NCBI GenBank assembly: GCA_002749535.1
Contig: MZZL01000409.1
Location: forward strand, 2,744,160-2,808,159
From: Apophysomyces variabilis
Lineage: Eukaryota; Mucoromycota; Mucoromycetes; Mucorales; Mucoraceae
Reading direction: 5' to 3'
DNA: 64,000 bases
Under the pieces are notes generated by a model. That model saw nothing but the letters and a program-made list of their open reading frames with translations, was not told the origin of the DNA and ran no database searches. This document shows positions 12,504 through 26,426 of the stretch, in pieces. Position numbers and translations under genes: made by a program. Position 1 is the first letter of the stretch, and each line of letters opens with the position of its first letter.

Positions 12504-15500
12504 TTACAAGTCCCACACGATTTCTGTGAAATATATGGAGGCGGTTTGTCGGGTTTCGCCGAGGGCATCGAGATCGTCTATGTGGATCTTGAATTGATCA
12601 GGGATGCTGTCTTTTGGATTAACGATGGCAACAGTGAGTGTCACCGAACCACCAGGTTCAACAACGCACGTGCCATCTTCCGCAAGCGGACTGATTTTGA
12701 CAATTTCATGCGCAGGAAACTCAGCAGGTCCAGTAACCGTCACCTTGAACCGCAGTGGCACCTTCGTTGCATGATTCACCACCGTAAGAGGGCAACTCTC
12801 AGGCATGCAAACAGATTCCATGGGTGTCTCCTGTTCTTCTCCTTCCTGATAATATGTAACCAGCTTAAACTCTAAACGTCGTTCGCTAAGGGAAAACGTG
12901 GGGCTTTCAACAAGTACACTTCGCACAGGGATCACCTCACGCATCCTTAGATTTTCATCGTTGTCTTCTTCAACAGGACGTGTGGTCACCCATAACTTGG
13001 CAAGGATCGTTCCTGATGGATCCGTGAGATCTGGTCTATCCCGAGGGAGTCTGGAGGATTCATTGGCAGATGCTCGGACTCTGACCTCCATCTTTCCTTG
13101 TGGGCTAATGGCAATTCCTCCCTTGAGCGGAGAGTTACTGTACCTAGACAACACCTCAAGTTTCACGTAGCCTTCCAGATCTGGTGACATATCGGCGCCA
13201 ATTTCGAATCGAATATCATCGTCTGTCGTATTATGAACAGCAAACCAGCTATCGCATGGTACATTTTGAACAGAGATAGGATGATGAAGCACTGGCAACA
13301 CCAACTCGCCGTTGGTTAGTCTCTCAAAGGCCAGCTCGAAGACTGTCATCAGTGCTTTCAATCGAAGGAACATGGTATTGCTTCCATTCCGTTGATTTGC
13401 TATTCGAACGTCGAATCGGTGTTGCCCTGAAGAATGATCTTGCATTTTTCGAGGATGGAGAATACCTTCGATCATCTGTGTCTTGCGGGAAGGGATATAT
13501 AGTTTTTTATCTGGTAACGCAACGCCAGTTTTGTCGGTTGGAGCGAACTCGAAGAATTCCGGTGCTTGAATATCGTATGTCAATGGTACATCAGCCAGGT
13601 TACGTATGCTAAAGTTGAACTTCACTGGCTTCCATGAAGTTGTATGCCCAATTCTCCCCAGATCGATTCTCTCTACAACAAGCTCGGCTAGCGAAACACA
13701 GAAGAGAGCTTGAAGTTCGATCGCAAGAACCTCCAAGTTTTGCCGCATATCATACAACACCAGTATGCCCTTCAATAAACCACTTTTACCCTGTAACGCG
13801 AGCGAACGACCTTCATCATCGAGTTTATCTGCTGACGGACAATACAATCGTACTTTAATACGCTGTCCAGGGTGAAGGGTGAGTTGGCCACTGCGTTGCA
13901 AAAAGACACGTTGGCTGGTAGCATGGACTGCTTTGACCCTGTCTTCATCCGCGACCCATCCGGCTGTTATGTCCACATCGCTGAGCACAACAAGCTGCAT
14001 CGCTTCACCAGAAGAATTTGCTACCTCAATCTCTCTCATATAAAAGCGTTGTTCCTCTGTCTCAGGAAGCGACATAACTTGAAGCATTGGTATACTCGGC
14101 TCCTTTTCGTCTCTTATTGCTTGCGTAACAGGACAAATATATATACTTTCCCACTTGACCACAGGCAGCGGATGAGCTTCCCGATGGTCATGATCTATAT
14201 GCTCTTCACGGCATGTATTGCGCAACAGCTGCCGCGATATCATGGACCAAGCATCCAGTTTTTTGCAATCAACAAATAGACGAACTTCGATCTCGAACAC
14301 TTCTTGGCTGTTGTGTTTGTTTGTGACGATTAGCTTCTCATTAAGCAGACCATAACGGTAAGTGTAAACGCGAAATGTGATCTGCGCTAGAGACATCGCC
14401 GTATCATTGCCATAAGAAAATCTCCTTTGTTTTTGATCCAGATATTCCACATTGCGATCACCTGCTTTCAATCCGCGCCAACCGCTCAGAGTACCACCCC
14501 GTCTATCCAACACAATATTCCCAGTAGGACACTCCACTTCATAATCCAGTGGTAACTGTCCGGATTTGTTTTTGATCGTAAACGCACCATAAAACTCATT
14601 ATGAAGAAGATCTGTACAACCCAGGTTGATAACGCGATCTGATACTTCCAGGTGAGACTGCCCGATGATGGAAGTAAACTTTACAGTCTGAGTCAACATC
14701 AACAGCATGTTCGATTCCTCGCTCTCTTCGGCTTCTGTATCATCCTGCGTATACACCGAGAACTTGATACCACCTACAAGTTCGCGGCATTCATCTGCCG
14801 TACTTCCAAGGTAACCGGTTAAAAGATTGGGCTGAACTGCTACCCAGACCGTTGTCATACTTCCGCGTTTAAAGGGCATCATCTCCACCAATCCACGCTC
14901 GCCAGTTTCGTCCATGAATATCAGCACTTGATGCGATAAATTGCTCTGACATGTGATGTATAGGTCCTGATCCGAAACGTTCTCCACAAGCAACGGTGTC
15001 ACTTGGGAATATTTGCTGCCAGGATCGACATATGAATAGCCTAGATCCAGTTCACCTTGTGCTTCCTGAGAAAGCGAAGGAAATTCAAGATACCGCTTGC
15101 AATGCACCACACATTGTAACGTAAACGGCTGCAAAGTACCTGATCGCTTATTACGAAGTATGAACGTATGCTGCTGCTTTCCGACCCTTGTCGGCAGAAT
15201 TTCAAACATGATTTTTCGCGTTTCCCTCGGTCCAAGCGAGGTTGCTGTCTCTGTCCTAATGAAGAATTCTTTCTCCACAGCATCCATTTGAAAGTCGTAG
15301 TCAACGTGTTCATCTGATTCATTTGAAACGCGGACATAAAATGTCGATTTCTGGTCTACCTCCACTTTGCCACCGTCAAAGTACGACCTTTCAAGCTTCA
15401 ACGGTTCTGCAAATTCATCTACATCGTTTATAGATGATTCCGTAACATCCATTGACTTGATCTCGCTCACTGTCGGCATCGAACCTTCAGCAGTAGCCGG

Positions 15501-18500
15501 TGTCTCGGCATTGCTACCCTCTGTTTCCGAAGCGAGAGTGTCTATGTAGGCAGCTTGATCACGACAGATAGTAGCATTATACAATACGTTCTTGCAGACA
15601 TCGGTGTTTCTGTATTCATGAACCAAGATACGTCCTTTAACAGGAAATGTTGGGTTACCATCGGCTCGATCAACATCGTCCTCGGGTTGAAGAGGTCGAA
15701 GAACAGCTTTGAAACGCACGGATATAGTCTTGGTGGCCTGTGGTTCCAGCGGAAATACTACACTCTCTGATGTCTTCTTAAATATAACGGGACTTTCCTT
15801 CAATGAGGAGGACAGAAGGTCTTGGTCCACGTTTTCAGCCTTGTTTGCAGCATTTTGTTGATTCAAACTGACAATCGGGTCTTCTTTGTCATTTTGCGCT
15901 TCTACTTCCTCTACTTCTTCATCTTCCATTTCAATGTTCTTCAGCTTGGCCAGTTTTTTTAGGTACTTCTTAACTTTATCTGGCTGCCCTTTGCGTCTTG
16001 CAATCTTTAACTTTTGTTCCAAGTTTTCGATTTCTTCTTCAGCTTCTTTCGAAAGGGTGCTACGCTCCTCATCCTCCACGACAAAGTCAAATTCTCCATA
16101 ATACTTTCCAAATATCACTTCATTTGGATCCACTCGTACTTCGAAAAGCCTGGACTGTTTGTTCGTATTCGTCACCACAATCGTTTCTACGCGTTGAGAA
16201 ACTTGATCGACCACACATGGTCCGAAAGACAATTCTAGAGACTTAATAAAGAATGTGGATGGTTTGCGCACCATAGCCTTGAGTAAAAGCACTTGATCAT
16301 TAGACCTGTCTCGTATGTTTTCTACAACAAGACGCTCTAAGAAGGGACCCGGTAATGTTGGTTCAAAAGCAAATTCAATCTCTCGTTTTCCGAATGCTCG
16401 CACAACACCAAGGCGACCGGCGCTCAAAACTATATCTCCGGATGCAATTGAGCCTGACTTCCGAATAGCATATAACAAAGGCGTCTCGCTTCGATTGTGC
16501 AACACAATAGACTTTGTATGTCGTTCATTACGTTCTACTAATCCAAAGTTGATATTGCGCTGCCCTAAGTCCATTACCGAGCTGCAGAGCTGTGCACGTA
16601 AAATCACCTCACGTACAGGAATCAGAGACTGATCAAGGTCTAACAGATTCTCAAACTCGGTCTGCTCGATATTTCTGTCGAAGTTGACCAGCCGCAGAAA
16701 AATGCGTGCATCCTGCTTTTTAGGCGCTGTGTGGATATGCGGTTTTGTTTCGCTATTTGGCGTGAAGACAACCACGACTTCCTCTTCTCCATGAGACGCA
16801 ACGTCAACGAAAGACGTCCGCACAAGGTCTCCCTTTTCGATCAATCGTTCCAACTCACGCCGCCATGCAAGCTGATACCGCACAAATTTTTCTTCTGCAG
16901 CCTGTTTAGGAAATAGTGGCGGCGCTGCCTTAGAACCCTGTTCCATTGCCGCAAGAAGATCTTCAAACGGAACTCGTGATTTACCCGCAATATCCGACCA
17001 ATCCAGATTTTTGCGAGACGTATAACGGGCAGCGGTGATACCCATCGATCTCCTGGACTTTGTGTTAATTGATTCAAACGACGCGTTCCTTTTGACTATC
17101 GTAGCCTCTCTATTTTTCAGCTGATTATGAACAGGACTTATTGTGCGATTAAACGCTTGCTTTCCCACGCTCCTTTCTTTGCCAAGTCGTACCGTTTTGT
17201 AGTTCTTCGTCCGTGCACTATTGCCTTCCTGCACAGGCAATAGCCCATTCGAAGTGCTGTGCGCAATTCCTCTTCGACGTGGATGTGGTCGTATCAAAGT
17301 TGTTGCGAGGTCCAGATATGCTGCTGTTTGATGCGCTCGATCTGCCCTAGATCTTTGGGATGACCCAAGACGTTTTAACATAAATAGTTCCTTCTTTGCT
17401 TCCAAGGAATTCCATGCAGGAACTGGCGTATGCTTTGTTTGTTCTCGATCTGTATCAGTAGATTCCTATAAATTAATTCGGTTAAGGACATTGTTCAAAT
17501 GAGAATATTCTATATTTACCGTAATATTCGATGTATACAATGGTGACAATGGGCTATGCACGGAAGAATCTGCGGATGAACCGCCCGGGCGTCTCCTCTT
17601 GGTATATATGACGATGTCGTCCGGCATGGATGTTGTGATCTCCAGCGTTAATGGCATGCTACGGATATTTTCCACTGTGAAAGTCCGTATTGACGGCGAG
17701 TTTAGTGCTATTGCACCAAAATCCAAAAAATTTGCACCTGTCGCTGTCAGAATGCGATAGAACAAAGAATGAAACGTTACACGGTTTTTGTCGATATTGG
17801 TGCTCTGAACTTCGATAATCTGATCATTGTCCTTATTTAAATAGTTGACTAACGTGATCTGTCTGCGATATTCAGGGTTAACTTTTCGAGGGTATAGATC
17901 CAGCTTCAATTCCACATAACTGCGTGGCTGTATGACAATTTCTCCTCGCAAGCAGTTAAGAACCTTGGAAGTAAATTGCAACTCAACGCGAGCTACGATA
18001 TCAGACCGGTTGAAAATATTAATTGGCAAGGACTTTAAAGTTCCGACATCGGTATCACCGAAGTTGACTTGTTTTGGTATCACTTCCACAAAAGATGTGC
18101 ATGTCCTGGCTCGACATTGTATTGATTTCCGTTCTTTCGGTTCTGCGCTTCTATACGTACGATAGACCAACGTAATCCGAAAATTTCGTCTGATAAGCTG
18201 ACCAGCGTTGAAATCATTAATCGACGAGTCTTTCTGAGGGCGATAAGACACCTGAACAACTCTTTCTTTTCCAGGTTTAAGCACAAGATCCTCTATCCGT
18301 GTGTAACTTTCAGCTGTGCTGAGAACTGGCGTGGACTGGCCATTTGTTAAACTCCCGTCCGAAAACGAAGCAGCAGCTATCCGTCGCGAGTCAAATCCCA
18401 TATCCGAGTCCGAGTCCTCGATGACGACAACGTTCGAATCGCTAGTGTTCTGCCGTAAGGAAGGCGTATGAATTCTAATTCCTCCCGAGGATTCTGTAGA

Positions 18501-19973
18501 TACGGAATAAGCACCATCGTATTCTGACATACGAGCTGCAGGTGTTGACGAAGTAGGAGACGCTGAACGCGAGCTAACTTCACTGTTTGGGGCTGATAGC
18601 TCAGTTAAACTTGCAACTGTCGCAGTGGGTGTTGTCATTGCAGTACGTGTTCCATCTCTGCCATATTTCGGCCCGACCCATTTGTTCTTCGTTTCCGGTA
18701 CATCAATCTCTTCTACTGGCGATTTCATATCACTGGCTTCTGATGCATCCAAATTCGACTTGATATCAAATATAACATCCGCACCCTCTGGTATGAAACG
18801 AACTTCGACTGGAGATTCACTGACATTGTTGAGGACAATCTGTCGTTTGGTCCATTGACCTGAAATACAATCTCCGAAATCGATCAGATTTCCACTGCTG
18901 ACAATTAAAGATTCCTTATGGGTAACGGATCGAACGGTGGCGTGAATCCTCGTTTGTATTACGTTTCGGGCATCGTTCGCATTTTCCACTTGCAAGTCGT
19001 AATTGAATTCTCCCACCTCCTTTGGCATAAAAGTCAGTCTAATGCGTCTATGAGAGTATCCAGGTATTGGTCGATTATCAAGAAGTTCGTTGGTTTCAGG
19101 ATCCGTAAATTGTAACCAGTCTTCTCGATTGAGGTTCGACAAATCCACTGTGTTCATTAGCCAATATAAATCGATTTCTGATTTGTTCCGGATCGTGAAG
19201 TCCTTGTGATATACTTCGCCAAGGACGCAGTCGTCAAAATTCAGTCCTGTTTCCGCTACATCTGTCCATAGAACTGATTGACAGACACTGGCTCTAAATT
19301 TTACAGATAACTGGTAATCTGCCAATGTTGACGTAACAAGTCCATCTTGTTGGCTGTCGATCTTCACTTTTGATTCTCCTCTTTGGCCTGCATATCCAAA
19401 GAAAAATAAACTTCCTGTTATATTGGCATTGTTGTACAGATCGTCCTCGGAGTCATGTACGTCGAAGCCAGTGTCTCCCGTATTTCCTTCAGTATCCTCA
19501 TCTCGGTTTTCTACGCTAGCATTATATCGCTCGGGCAGGAACGCTAAAATAAATGTACGGGCTTCATAAGGCTCCAGCTCTAATTGATCAATATGATTGA
19601 CATAATTGAAGAGCTGATTAAAATGATAGTCATCTGATAGCTCTGCCTGAGACCAAGCAACGGTATTGGTGGCAATCTCGTGTAGATCATCCTCTGGAAG
19701 ATCAGTAACATTCTCGTTTTTTAACTGGAAAGCTATCTGATTGCGCAAATTGGAACGCATTTTGACTAGAAGGTATTGATCCGATAAATTACGGATTCCG
19801 AGTCGTCGAAGTGCATGTAAACCATTGCGGTATACATTATCCAAGGTTATTCTTCCGTGAGTATTTGTCAACTCAAAAAGGGGTGCATTGGCCTGTTTAA
19901 TAGTATTTTGCGTTGAATCGCCTGTAGAATCATGTTGGCTGGTTGTCGACGATTGAGCATCGTGGCTGAACAT
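12504..19973 (-). CDS. Giant ASH/MSP/Hydin-like Ig-repeat protein
   Basis: Two large exons, 19973-17520 and 17465-12504, give 2,471 residues. Repeated blocks of the form FGD/FGA-x-x-x-G-x(5)-I-x-N-x-S resemble ASH (ASPM-SPD2-Hydin) or MSP Ig-like domains: LIDFGDCISGQWTKRQIVLN, QVNFGDTDVGTLKSLPINIF, FLDFGAIALNSPSIRTFTVE, NINFGLVERNERHTKSIVLH, and VINLGCTDLLHNEFYGAFTI in the C-terminal half. A short coiled coil (residues about 1285-1335, 15.9-16.05 kb) is Glu/Lys-rich. A Ser/Thr-rich low-complexity stretch lies near 18.3-18.8 kb. No transmembrane segment or catalytic motif is evident. In other eukaryotes such proteins act in cilia, centrosomes or membrane traffic; the role here is unknown. The ATG at 19973 follows a likely 5'-UTR intron (donor GTAAGT near 20069, acceptor near 19976). 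Confidence 0.9.
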
Positions 19974-22767
19974 GACTGGCAAAGCCAACAACGAAACACA
20001 CAATGAGTTAATGTAGGCGAAGTCTTTCACTTGTCTAAATTCGAGGATAATACGCCGCTTGAAACTTACTCTTGCTCTGGCGAATAGGACAACTTTTCGC
20101 CTGACTGGAAATGAATTTGCTTGCACAGTGCGAAAAGCTGAGAACAGTCCTTCGTTTCTCCGTCAATGCTTAGCGATCTTGAGCAGGCTTTTCTTTTCCT
20201 TCCAACTGATAGTGCAACTTAGGAAAGAGGAAATTCTTAGTTTTTATATCCTTCTACACATCTTGAAAATTGCCCTGCTTATTACGAATAAATTGAACTC
20301 ATCAAATGCTCTGAAACATATCTAATTCGAAATCAATATACCATGCCAATGAACCCTTTGAAACTAACTGCCTACAAGTGAAATACAGTACAGTCCCCAG
20401 AAACAAGTAAAAGCCTTAAATTTCTAGCTGACAAGAATTCCTACTTACTTCAATGCCAACTAAGAAGGGATAAAAGGAAGAGATTCGAACGGCGGAAAAT
20501 GAAAATTCTGAGATGCCGAATATGTGATCACAGTTCATAGAACGATTCTTGACCAAAACAAAGCTTACGCCTTCGTTACTGAGACTCTTGGAAAAGCAAA
20601 CTTAACGCGAAATATTTAGGAGCTACCATGAAACCAATTACAGAGAATGTAAAACGTACAATAGTTCTGATATTGGCGAATCATTTTTTCGTCACAACCT
20701 CTATGTGGGAAAACACCTCGCGACTTATCAGCTGAAGCTTCCTGATATATGCTTATATGAATACATACAGTTTGTACCAGCTACCATACAAGTTCAGCGT
20801 ACTACTGATAGCAGCAATGATACCCTTATTTAAGAAAGACGACCTCTCCGGTTACCAATGCTGGCATGAGCAACCTGTTAATAAGGCTAGACTCTTTATA
20901 TACGCAACCCCTAACTTATTCACCATAAACTGCTTCGTATCGGGTTATATATCCTTATAAACGCAGGATAATATAAGATTCTTGTTACCACTGTTGGCTA
21001 TAACCCGTTGACACTGCAAAGGTCAGATTTAAACCAAGATTTGCTAATTCTCCTTCCCATATGGCAAACAAAGACCTAAGGTAGGCGACGCTTTTGAAAA
21101 AATCGAAGAGCACTGTAGAAAGGAAAGAATGAAATAGGAAACATTTTTGTCTGTACTACTCAGCTTTCAATCTTTTTTTTGTTCAAGCCTTCCAAGAAGT
21201 TTGTCGACCTGAAGAGAAACGGGAAATAGGACGATCCTTGCTCGTTATCATAACTTTTGCGTAAGATGTGTTGCGGTAAATGATACAGGAGCTATAGAAA
21301 TCTTCATTTTCTGTCATTGCATGTTGTTCCATATAAAGACGCAGATAGCGTATTCTTTCCTTCTTCTCCAACAGAACGGGCACCTCCACACAGAAAAAGG
21401 ATATTATATTGCATGTGACGCCAATAAACATGTGTAGGAAATGCTCCAGCTGCTTTATCTAAGTGCTGCTCGTCCATACTCTCAATTGTTGGTACATACA
21501 ATATGTAGGCGACTTCTGCTACCCCAGACAAAATCATCCTTTCTTTTCAGTACTTGGAAACAATTTTTGAGTGGTCTGACAAGTTTACATTGTTGTATCA
21601 TGTCCAGTTCAGTGCATAGTATCCGTAGGCTGTCTGAATTGACTCGGGTATCTCTCACATGCAAATGACTCGAAACCCATGCAGATATGATCTGCTGTGC
21701 GGGTCTGTGATCGTCTTGCACACGCCATTCTATATGTTTCTGACTGGATGTTTAGTGATTGTGAATCATGGATGATAACCACCCGGTAAAGTCCTCATGT
21801 GGCGGGTACACAAGCAACGAACTACTTAGAATTTTATGTATTTGTATAGTGGTTTCTGAAAGTGTGATAATTGTTGGATTAGTATCTCTAGTGCATGGAG
21901 TAATCGACCCAGAATGCGTTGTGAGGAGAAGCCAGATGAAGAGCGTTGAGCGACACTTTTAGTCATTTCTCTTCCGCTACTTAGGGTTTCCGAATACATG
22001 GCTTGAACTCTGGTTATTTCTCAGGTAAAGCTTGTCCGAATATGGAGTCGCGGAGAAGAGGGGAGCTTTTCATTGTTAGAAAGTGGTATTAGTTGAAGAT
22101 TGATATGTGGCATCAAAGAAAGCATTTTCCGAAACGTAAGAAGATTAGCAAAGAAACATTGCTGCATGCGACAATAGTCTCTTGAAATATATTGTAGAGT
22201 AAAGTGATCACGATTTGCTCCTATGATGCTTTTATTGATAAGATCATATATGGCAAAGCCTCTATGTCACGTAATAAGGATATTTAACCTATAATGCACA
22301 TTTTCTCATCTTGACTGAGTATCACTCACTCCACTCCGAGCTAATTTATAGGTTGCAGTGGTACAGACTTTACTCTGTGCGTTTGCTACTTATACTCCCA
22401 TCAACAAGACCATGTATAACTAAAAGATGTCAAAATATTATCAAAGCCTGCTATTTAGAGGAGAGTGCATGCATAGGAAAGCAATATCTAACCAGGAGGG
22501 GAAGTCTACAATACGAAGCTGACCTGTAATTTCTGCATTTGTGCATCGGTTACCAGCTGACAGCTCGCTGAACAAGTGGCTTATACAAAATTTTATTGAC
22601 CAATCACATTAGAGTTTGAAAAAAACAAAACTGAGGTTGCCTTCCGGAATAGCAAAGTTCTTTCTTCTCTTTCGCTGCTTGACTTAGTCACCGCTGGTAT
22701 GAAGAAATTCGAGCCATGTTTGCGCGTTTCCTAATCTTATCTTTTATTCACGCAGAGATAAATCGAA
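19974..22767. other. Long intergenic region upstream of the ASH-repeat gene and RPS20
   Basis: About 2.8 kb between divergent genes. The first ~150 bases are the probable leader and UTR intron of the ASH-repeat gene. The rest has only short open frames without domains (for example 20757-20960 and 21183-21431), no RNA gene and no clear transposon ends. A CCAAT element lies at 22600-22604, about 165 bases before the RPS20 start. Confidence 0.5.
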
Positions 22768-23346
22768 ATGTCTTACGTCGTAAGTGGCGCAAACCTATAA
22801 TAAAATGGATGACCAATCTCCGGACTTCTTCTAGGCTAACAAGTCCGCCCAAAAGCCTGGTGTCGAGGAACACGCTGAACCCAAGTGAGGCGTTATTCAC
22901 ATAGTTTCAAGTTGATATGGACGAGCTCTTTTTTATTTAGGATTCACCGTATTCGCATTACCTTGACTTCCCGTAATGTGAAGAACTTGGAGAAGGGTAA
23001 GGAATTATCACATAACAATTGCAACGATGCTAAGTTCTCACTTCAGTGTCGGCCGACCTCATCCAGCGCGCCAAGGATAAGCAGCTTAAGGTCAAGGGTC
23101 CCGTGCGTCTGCCCACCAAGGTTCTCCGCATCACCACCCGTAAGTCCCCTTGCGGTAACGGTTCCGAGACCTTTGATCGCTTTGAGATGAGAATCCACAA
23201 GCGTTTGATCGACTTGCACTCTCCGTCTGAGATTGTCAAGCAGATCACATCCATCTCTATTGAACCCGGTGTGGAGGTATTGCTAATCTCATATGCAAGC
23301 CATGGGTAACTAAGTGTTTGTGTAGGTTGAAGTTACCATTGCCTAA
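22768..23346 (+). CDS. RPS20: 40S ribosomal protein uS10 (S20)
   Basis: Component of the head of the small ribosomal subunit. Five exons (22768-22779, 22835-22884, 22941-22996, 23047-23276, 23326-23346) give 122 residues, the usual length. The sequence after the variable N terminus (MSYVANKSAQ) is nearly invariant: [56 protein letters not shown] and the end GVEVEVTIA. The first exon is only 12 bases, and four introns in a 369-base CDS is dense, as is common for fungal ribosomal protein genes. Family and structure certain. Confidence 0.97.
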
Positions 23347-24590
23347 ATGGAGAATCTACCTTTGGTTGTGGCTGATAGATAGCTACGGATCCATAGCCCA
23401 TGTCATGAATAAATAAATTCGTGTCACTGCTACAAATGGCGTAATCGAACATTTTTAAGCATATGCTGTATATCTTCTCGACAACACGAGAAAGGAAACA
23501 CACGTCTTGCCGAGAAAACCCTAGTGCATGTAACGGATTACCTCTATGTGGCTCCTTCTGGTCAAAAATATAATGCATTATAGAGCCGCTTTAGATATGT
23601 TTATGCTTGTGTCTTAAACAGACGTAGTACAGGCATTGTTAACGATACTCATAGCAGATGAAAGGCGTCGTCAAGACGTGAGCGAATACAGAAACTGCTA
23701 ACGAACGCTGAGAAGTACACTGTAATGCATGGTCGCCTTGCAAGACTCACCCCTAGGGAACGCCTATGTTATGCGATACGATTCTGTTAGAATTAGCTCG
23801 CTTAGAATGAATTCTTTGTGTCAATAACATAGATCAGGATGGACTATTGAGGTATTTCTTTGGATTACGGAGGCTTTTCTATGCAGCCAAAATTCGAGAT
23901 TGTTAGTAGCGTAACACTAGACCTATCTCTATCACAGCAATACTTCATTTCTTAGGTTAATTAATGCTTCAAGGGCAACCATGCTATGTCACCCGCTGCG
24001 TCATAGTTTCACCCTCATATAATGATATTCATTGCTTGCGATAGTTCTACTCTTATTATGTGATGTATTAGAGTATGTATTAGAATATAGATCCCTTCAA
24101 TATATGCCATACCTTTATCCATCTGTATACCTTACCAAACGTGCTTATCAATATGAAACATATCTTTTGCTAATTCTTTGACATGCTGCGTTTTAACCCG
24201 ACAGCCAAAGACCGCACTATCAAGCAAGCAAGACAATTTCTTCTCGAATAGCAGGTACTGTTCTTTGGTACCTTTAAGCTCTAAAAAGTATACTAGAAGC
24301 GAAGTTAAATAGGTAACAAATTGCAGGTTTGTCCAATATGGAGGATAATAACGTTACGCGCTTATAGTGTTGTACCAGAAAAGCATGTTTAGGTTAATGC
24401 TATTTAGTAGCTTCAATTGCACAAGTTTAAGTAGCTATATAACTTGAAAGAACATAAAACAACAATCAACGCATCTTCTAGTTAAACAGTGGCGTCGGTT
24501 ATTTGAACAGTAGAACTTGGCATAAAACAAGAGAAAACAAACGCTGCATTTTGATTGGTCAAAAACAAATTGATTTTTTCAGCAAAAATG

Positions 24591-24675
24591 TTCCAAGTGT
24601 GGGGTTTGAACCCACGCCCTCTTAACGAGGATCTGATCTTAAGTCAGACTCCTTAGACCACTCGGACAACTTGGA
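24591..24675 (-). tRNA. tRNA-Leu (anticodon UAA)
   Basis: On the minus strand the 85-base sequence folds as a type II tRNA: acceptor stem TCCAAGT paired with ACTTGGA plus discriminator A, anticodon stem TCTGA/TCAGA with loop CTTAAGA (anticodon TAA), a long variable arm as in Leu tRNAs, and a T-arm with GGGTTCAAACCCC. No intron. On the plus strand the T-loop is visible as GGGGTTTGAACCCA at 24602-24615. Confidence 0.95.
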
Positions 24676-26224
24676 ATTAGTTGACGTGACAGGTCATCTA
24701 TCATTCATTAGTGACAAATTTGCAAATAAAAAGCCAACGTTAGAAGACTATAAAGAAAAGCTTAGAAAACTTGATACAAAGTTCATAAAAGCTTATATGA
24801 GCAGTACAGAGTTTTGCCCTGGAATAAAAGGCCTTTTGGATTGAAATTTATCATGAAAAAGAATATAGTTCTGCAAAAGAATTAAACAATTGAACTGATG
24901 GAACTAAATTGAAATAATCAGTCCTTTAAAGAGAAACTAAAAGAATTAAAGCTGTTTTCCACTTGATCTAGGCTAGCATAATTATAAATTAGAACTAATT
25001 GATTCAAAAGAAAAGGATGACCAACCTTGTAAAAGCATTAGCTAGCTTATAAGGTATGGGTCTAATCGATTGCTCATGCATGGAAATAAGAGACATGATG
25101 CTGAAAAGCAACATTCAAATGATATTGACGTTGTCTGAACAGCTACCATTATAAATACCTTATAGGGATGTAACAACGATGAAATGCTGCCCATTTTACC
25201 ATCAGAATGAATCTGTAAGCGCAGAACAAAGTTCATCTCAGTTAACTATGAATGAGTGAAAAGGTCAAGCTAATTTCAACCTAAACCACTTTTCAAACTA
25301 TGACAACTACACTCTCTACAGAAAACACACTATTTTTACCATAACTATCCTACGTCAGGTTTATATTGCTTTATTTCTAATGGAATAATTCTCTATATAG
25401 TCACTTTTATTTTCCTTTTTAGTTTGATTGAGTTCGCTTACTTTCTTTGCTTCCTTTTCTAATTTTAATTCAGTTCAGTTTGGTTCTAGCAAAGAGCTGA
25501 AAAGAACCTAACTGTTGTCACAGGGTGATTTTGAATAAGCTCTTGACAGTAAGATAATAATTCCCCATCGTTTGAGGTTAAAAAATCAAGTGAGCACCAG
25601 GTGTGGGTTAAAGTCTAACACAAAACTAAAAGATAGCTTGAGTTACTTGGAGAAAAAGCTTGACAATAGAAAGTCAATTGATCGGTTGATCAAAGATAGC
25701 CAAATATAGTATAAAAGAGATCAGACTTAAAGCATCGGAATCCTTGATAAAGTCTTGACAATGATGACTTGCTTAGATCAGATGGTTCAGACAGTCGGTA
25801 ACTTCTTGTAGTGTGTATTTAATCAAAATAAAAAACCAATGCAGTATAAAGGAAAGGGTCTATGGAACTAATCGGATTCAGGTTGTCGATGAATTGCTTG
25901 ATAAACCAACGGATGCGCAGTGTAATCACAATGGATAAGAAAAGCTGCTTCTTTTGAAGAGCGTTTCTCTTAAAAAGTTCAATCGTAAGAAAGAATTGGA
26001 GATAATAAACCTGTCGTTTATTTTGACTTAGATTGGGGTTATTTATACTAAATTTCAATGGATAATTGAGTAAGAAAAAGAGTAAGAGAAATAAACAAGT
26101 ACTCAGAAGAACAATAGGGTAGCACTAAATGGTCTCGTAGGAAGTCGGTACATCTTGTGAGCTTTTGAAAAAAGTGCGATGCTGGCAAAGTGAATCGGCT
26201 TAGCCGAGCAAGTTACCTAAACAG

Positions 26225-26262
26225 AAGGAAAAAGAAAGAAAAAAAGAAAAGGAAGATAAAAA
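26225..26262 (+). repeat. Polypurine A/G tract
   Basis: A nearly uninterrupted A/G run (AGAAGGAAAAAGAAAG and onward) of about 38 bases. Such tracts prime plus-strand synthesis next to the 3' LTR of retrotransposons, but no LTR could be identified, so it may be simple low-complexity sequence. Confidence 0.4.
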
Positions 26263-26333
26263 TTATCGTAACAACTTGTTGCTAGGCATCGAACAAGAGG
26301 ATAACCTTGGTTTTATACCGTGCAGAAGCCTAC

Positions 26334-26426
26334 TCTCAACTTAACCAAACTAACTACATACATTTTATTAGTATTTTCACTTACCCAAAACATCCAGTCT
26401 CAAATTAATCAAACTAACTATACACA
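26334..26426 (+). repeat. Imperfect 29-base direct repeat pair
   Basis: Copy 1 at 26334-26362 and copy 2 at 26398-26426 share TCTCAA-TTAA-CAAACTAACTA and differ at a few positions; their starts are 64 bases apart. No function is evident. Confidence 0.6.

Noticed and set aside
26270..26310. tRNA-like TCGAAC-containing stretch
   Set aside because: No acceptor or anticodon stem can be built around it.
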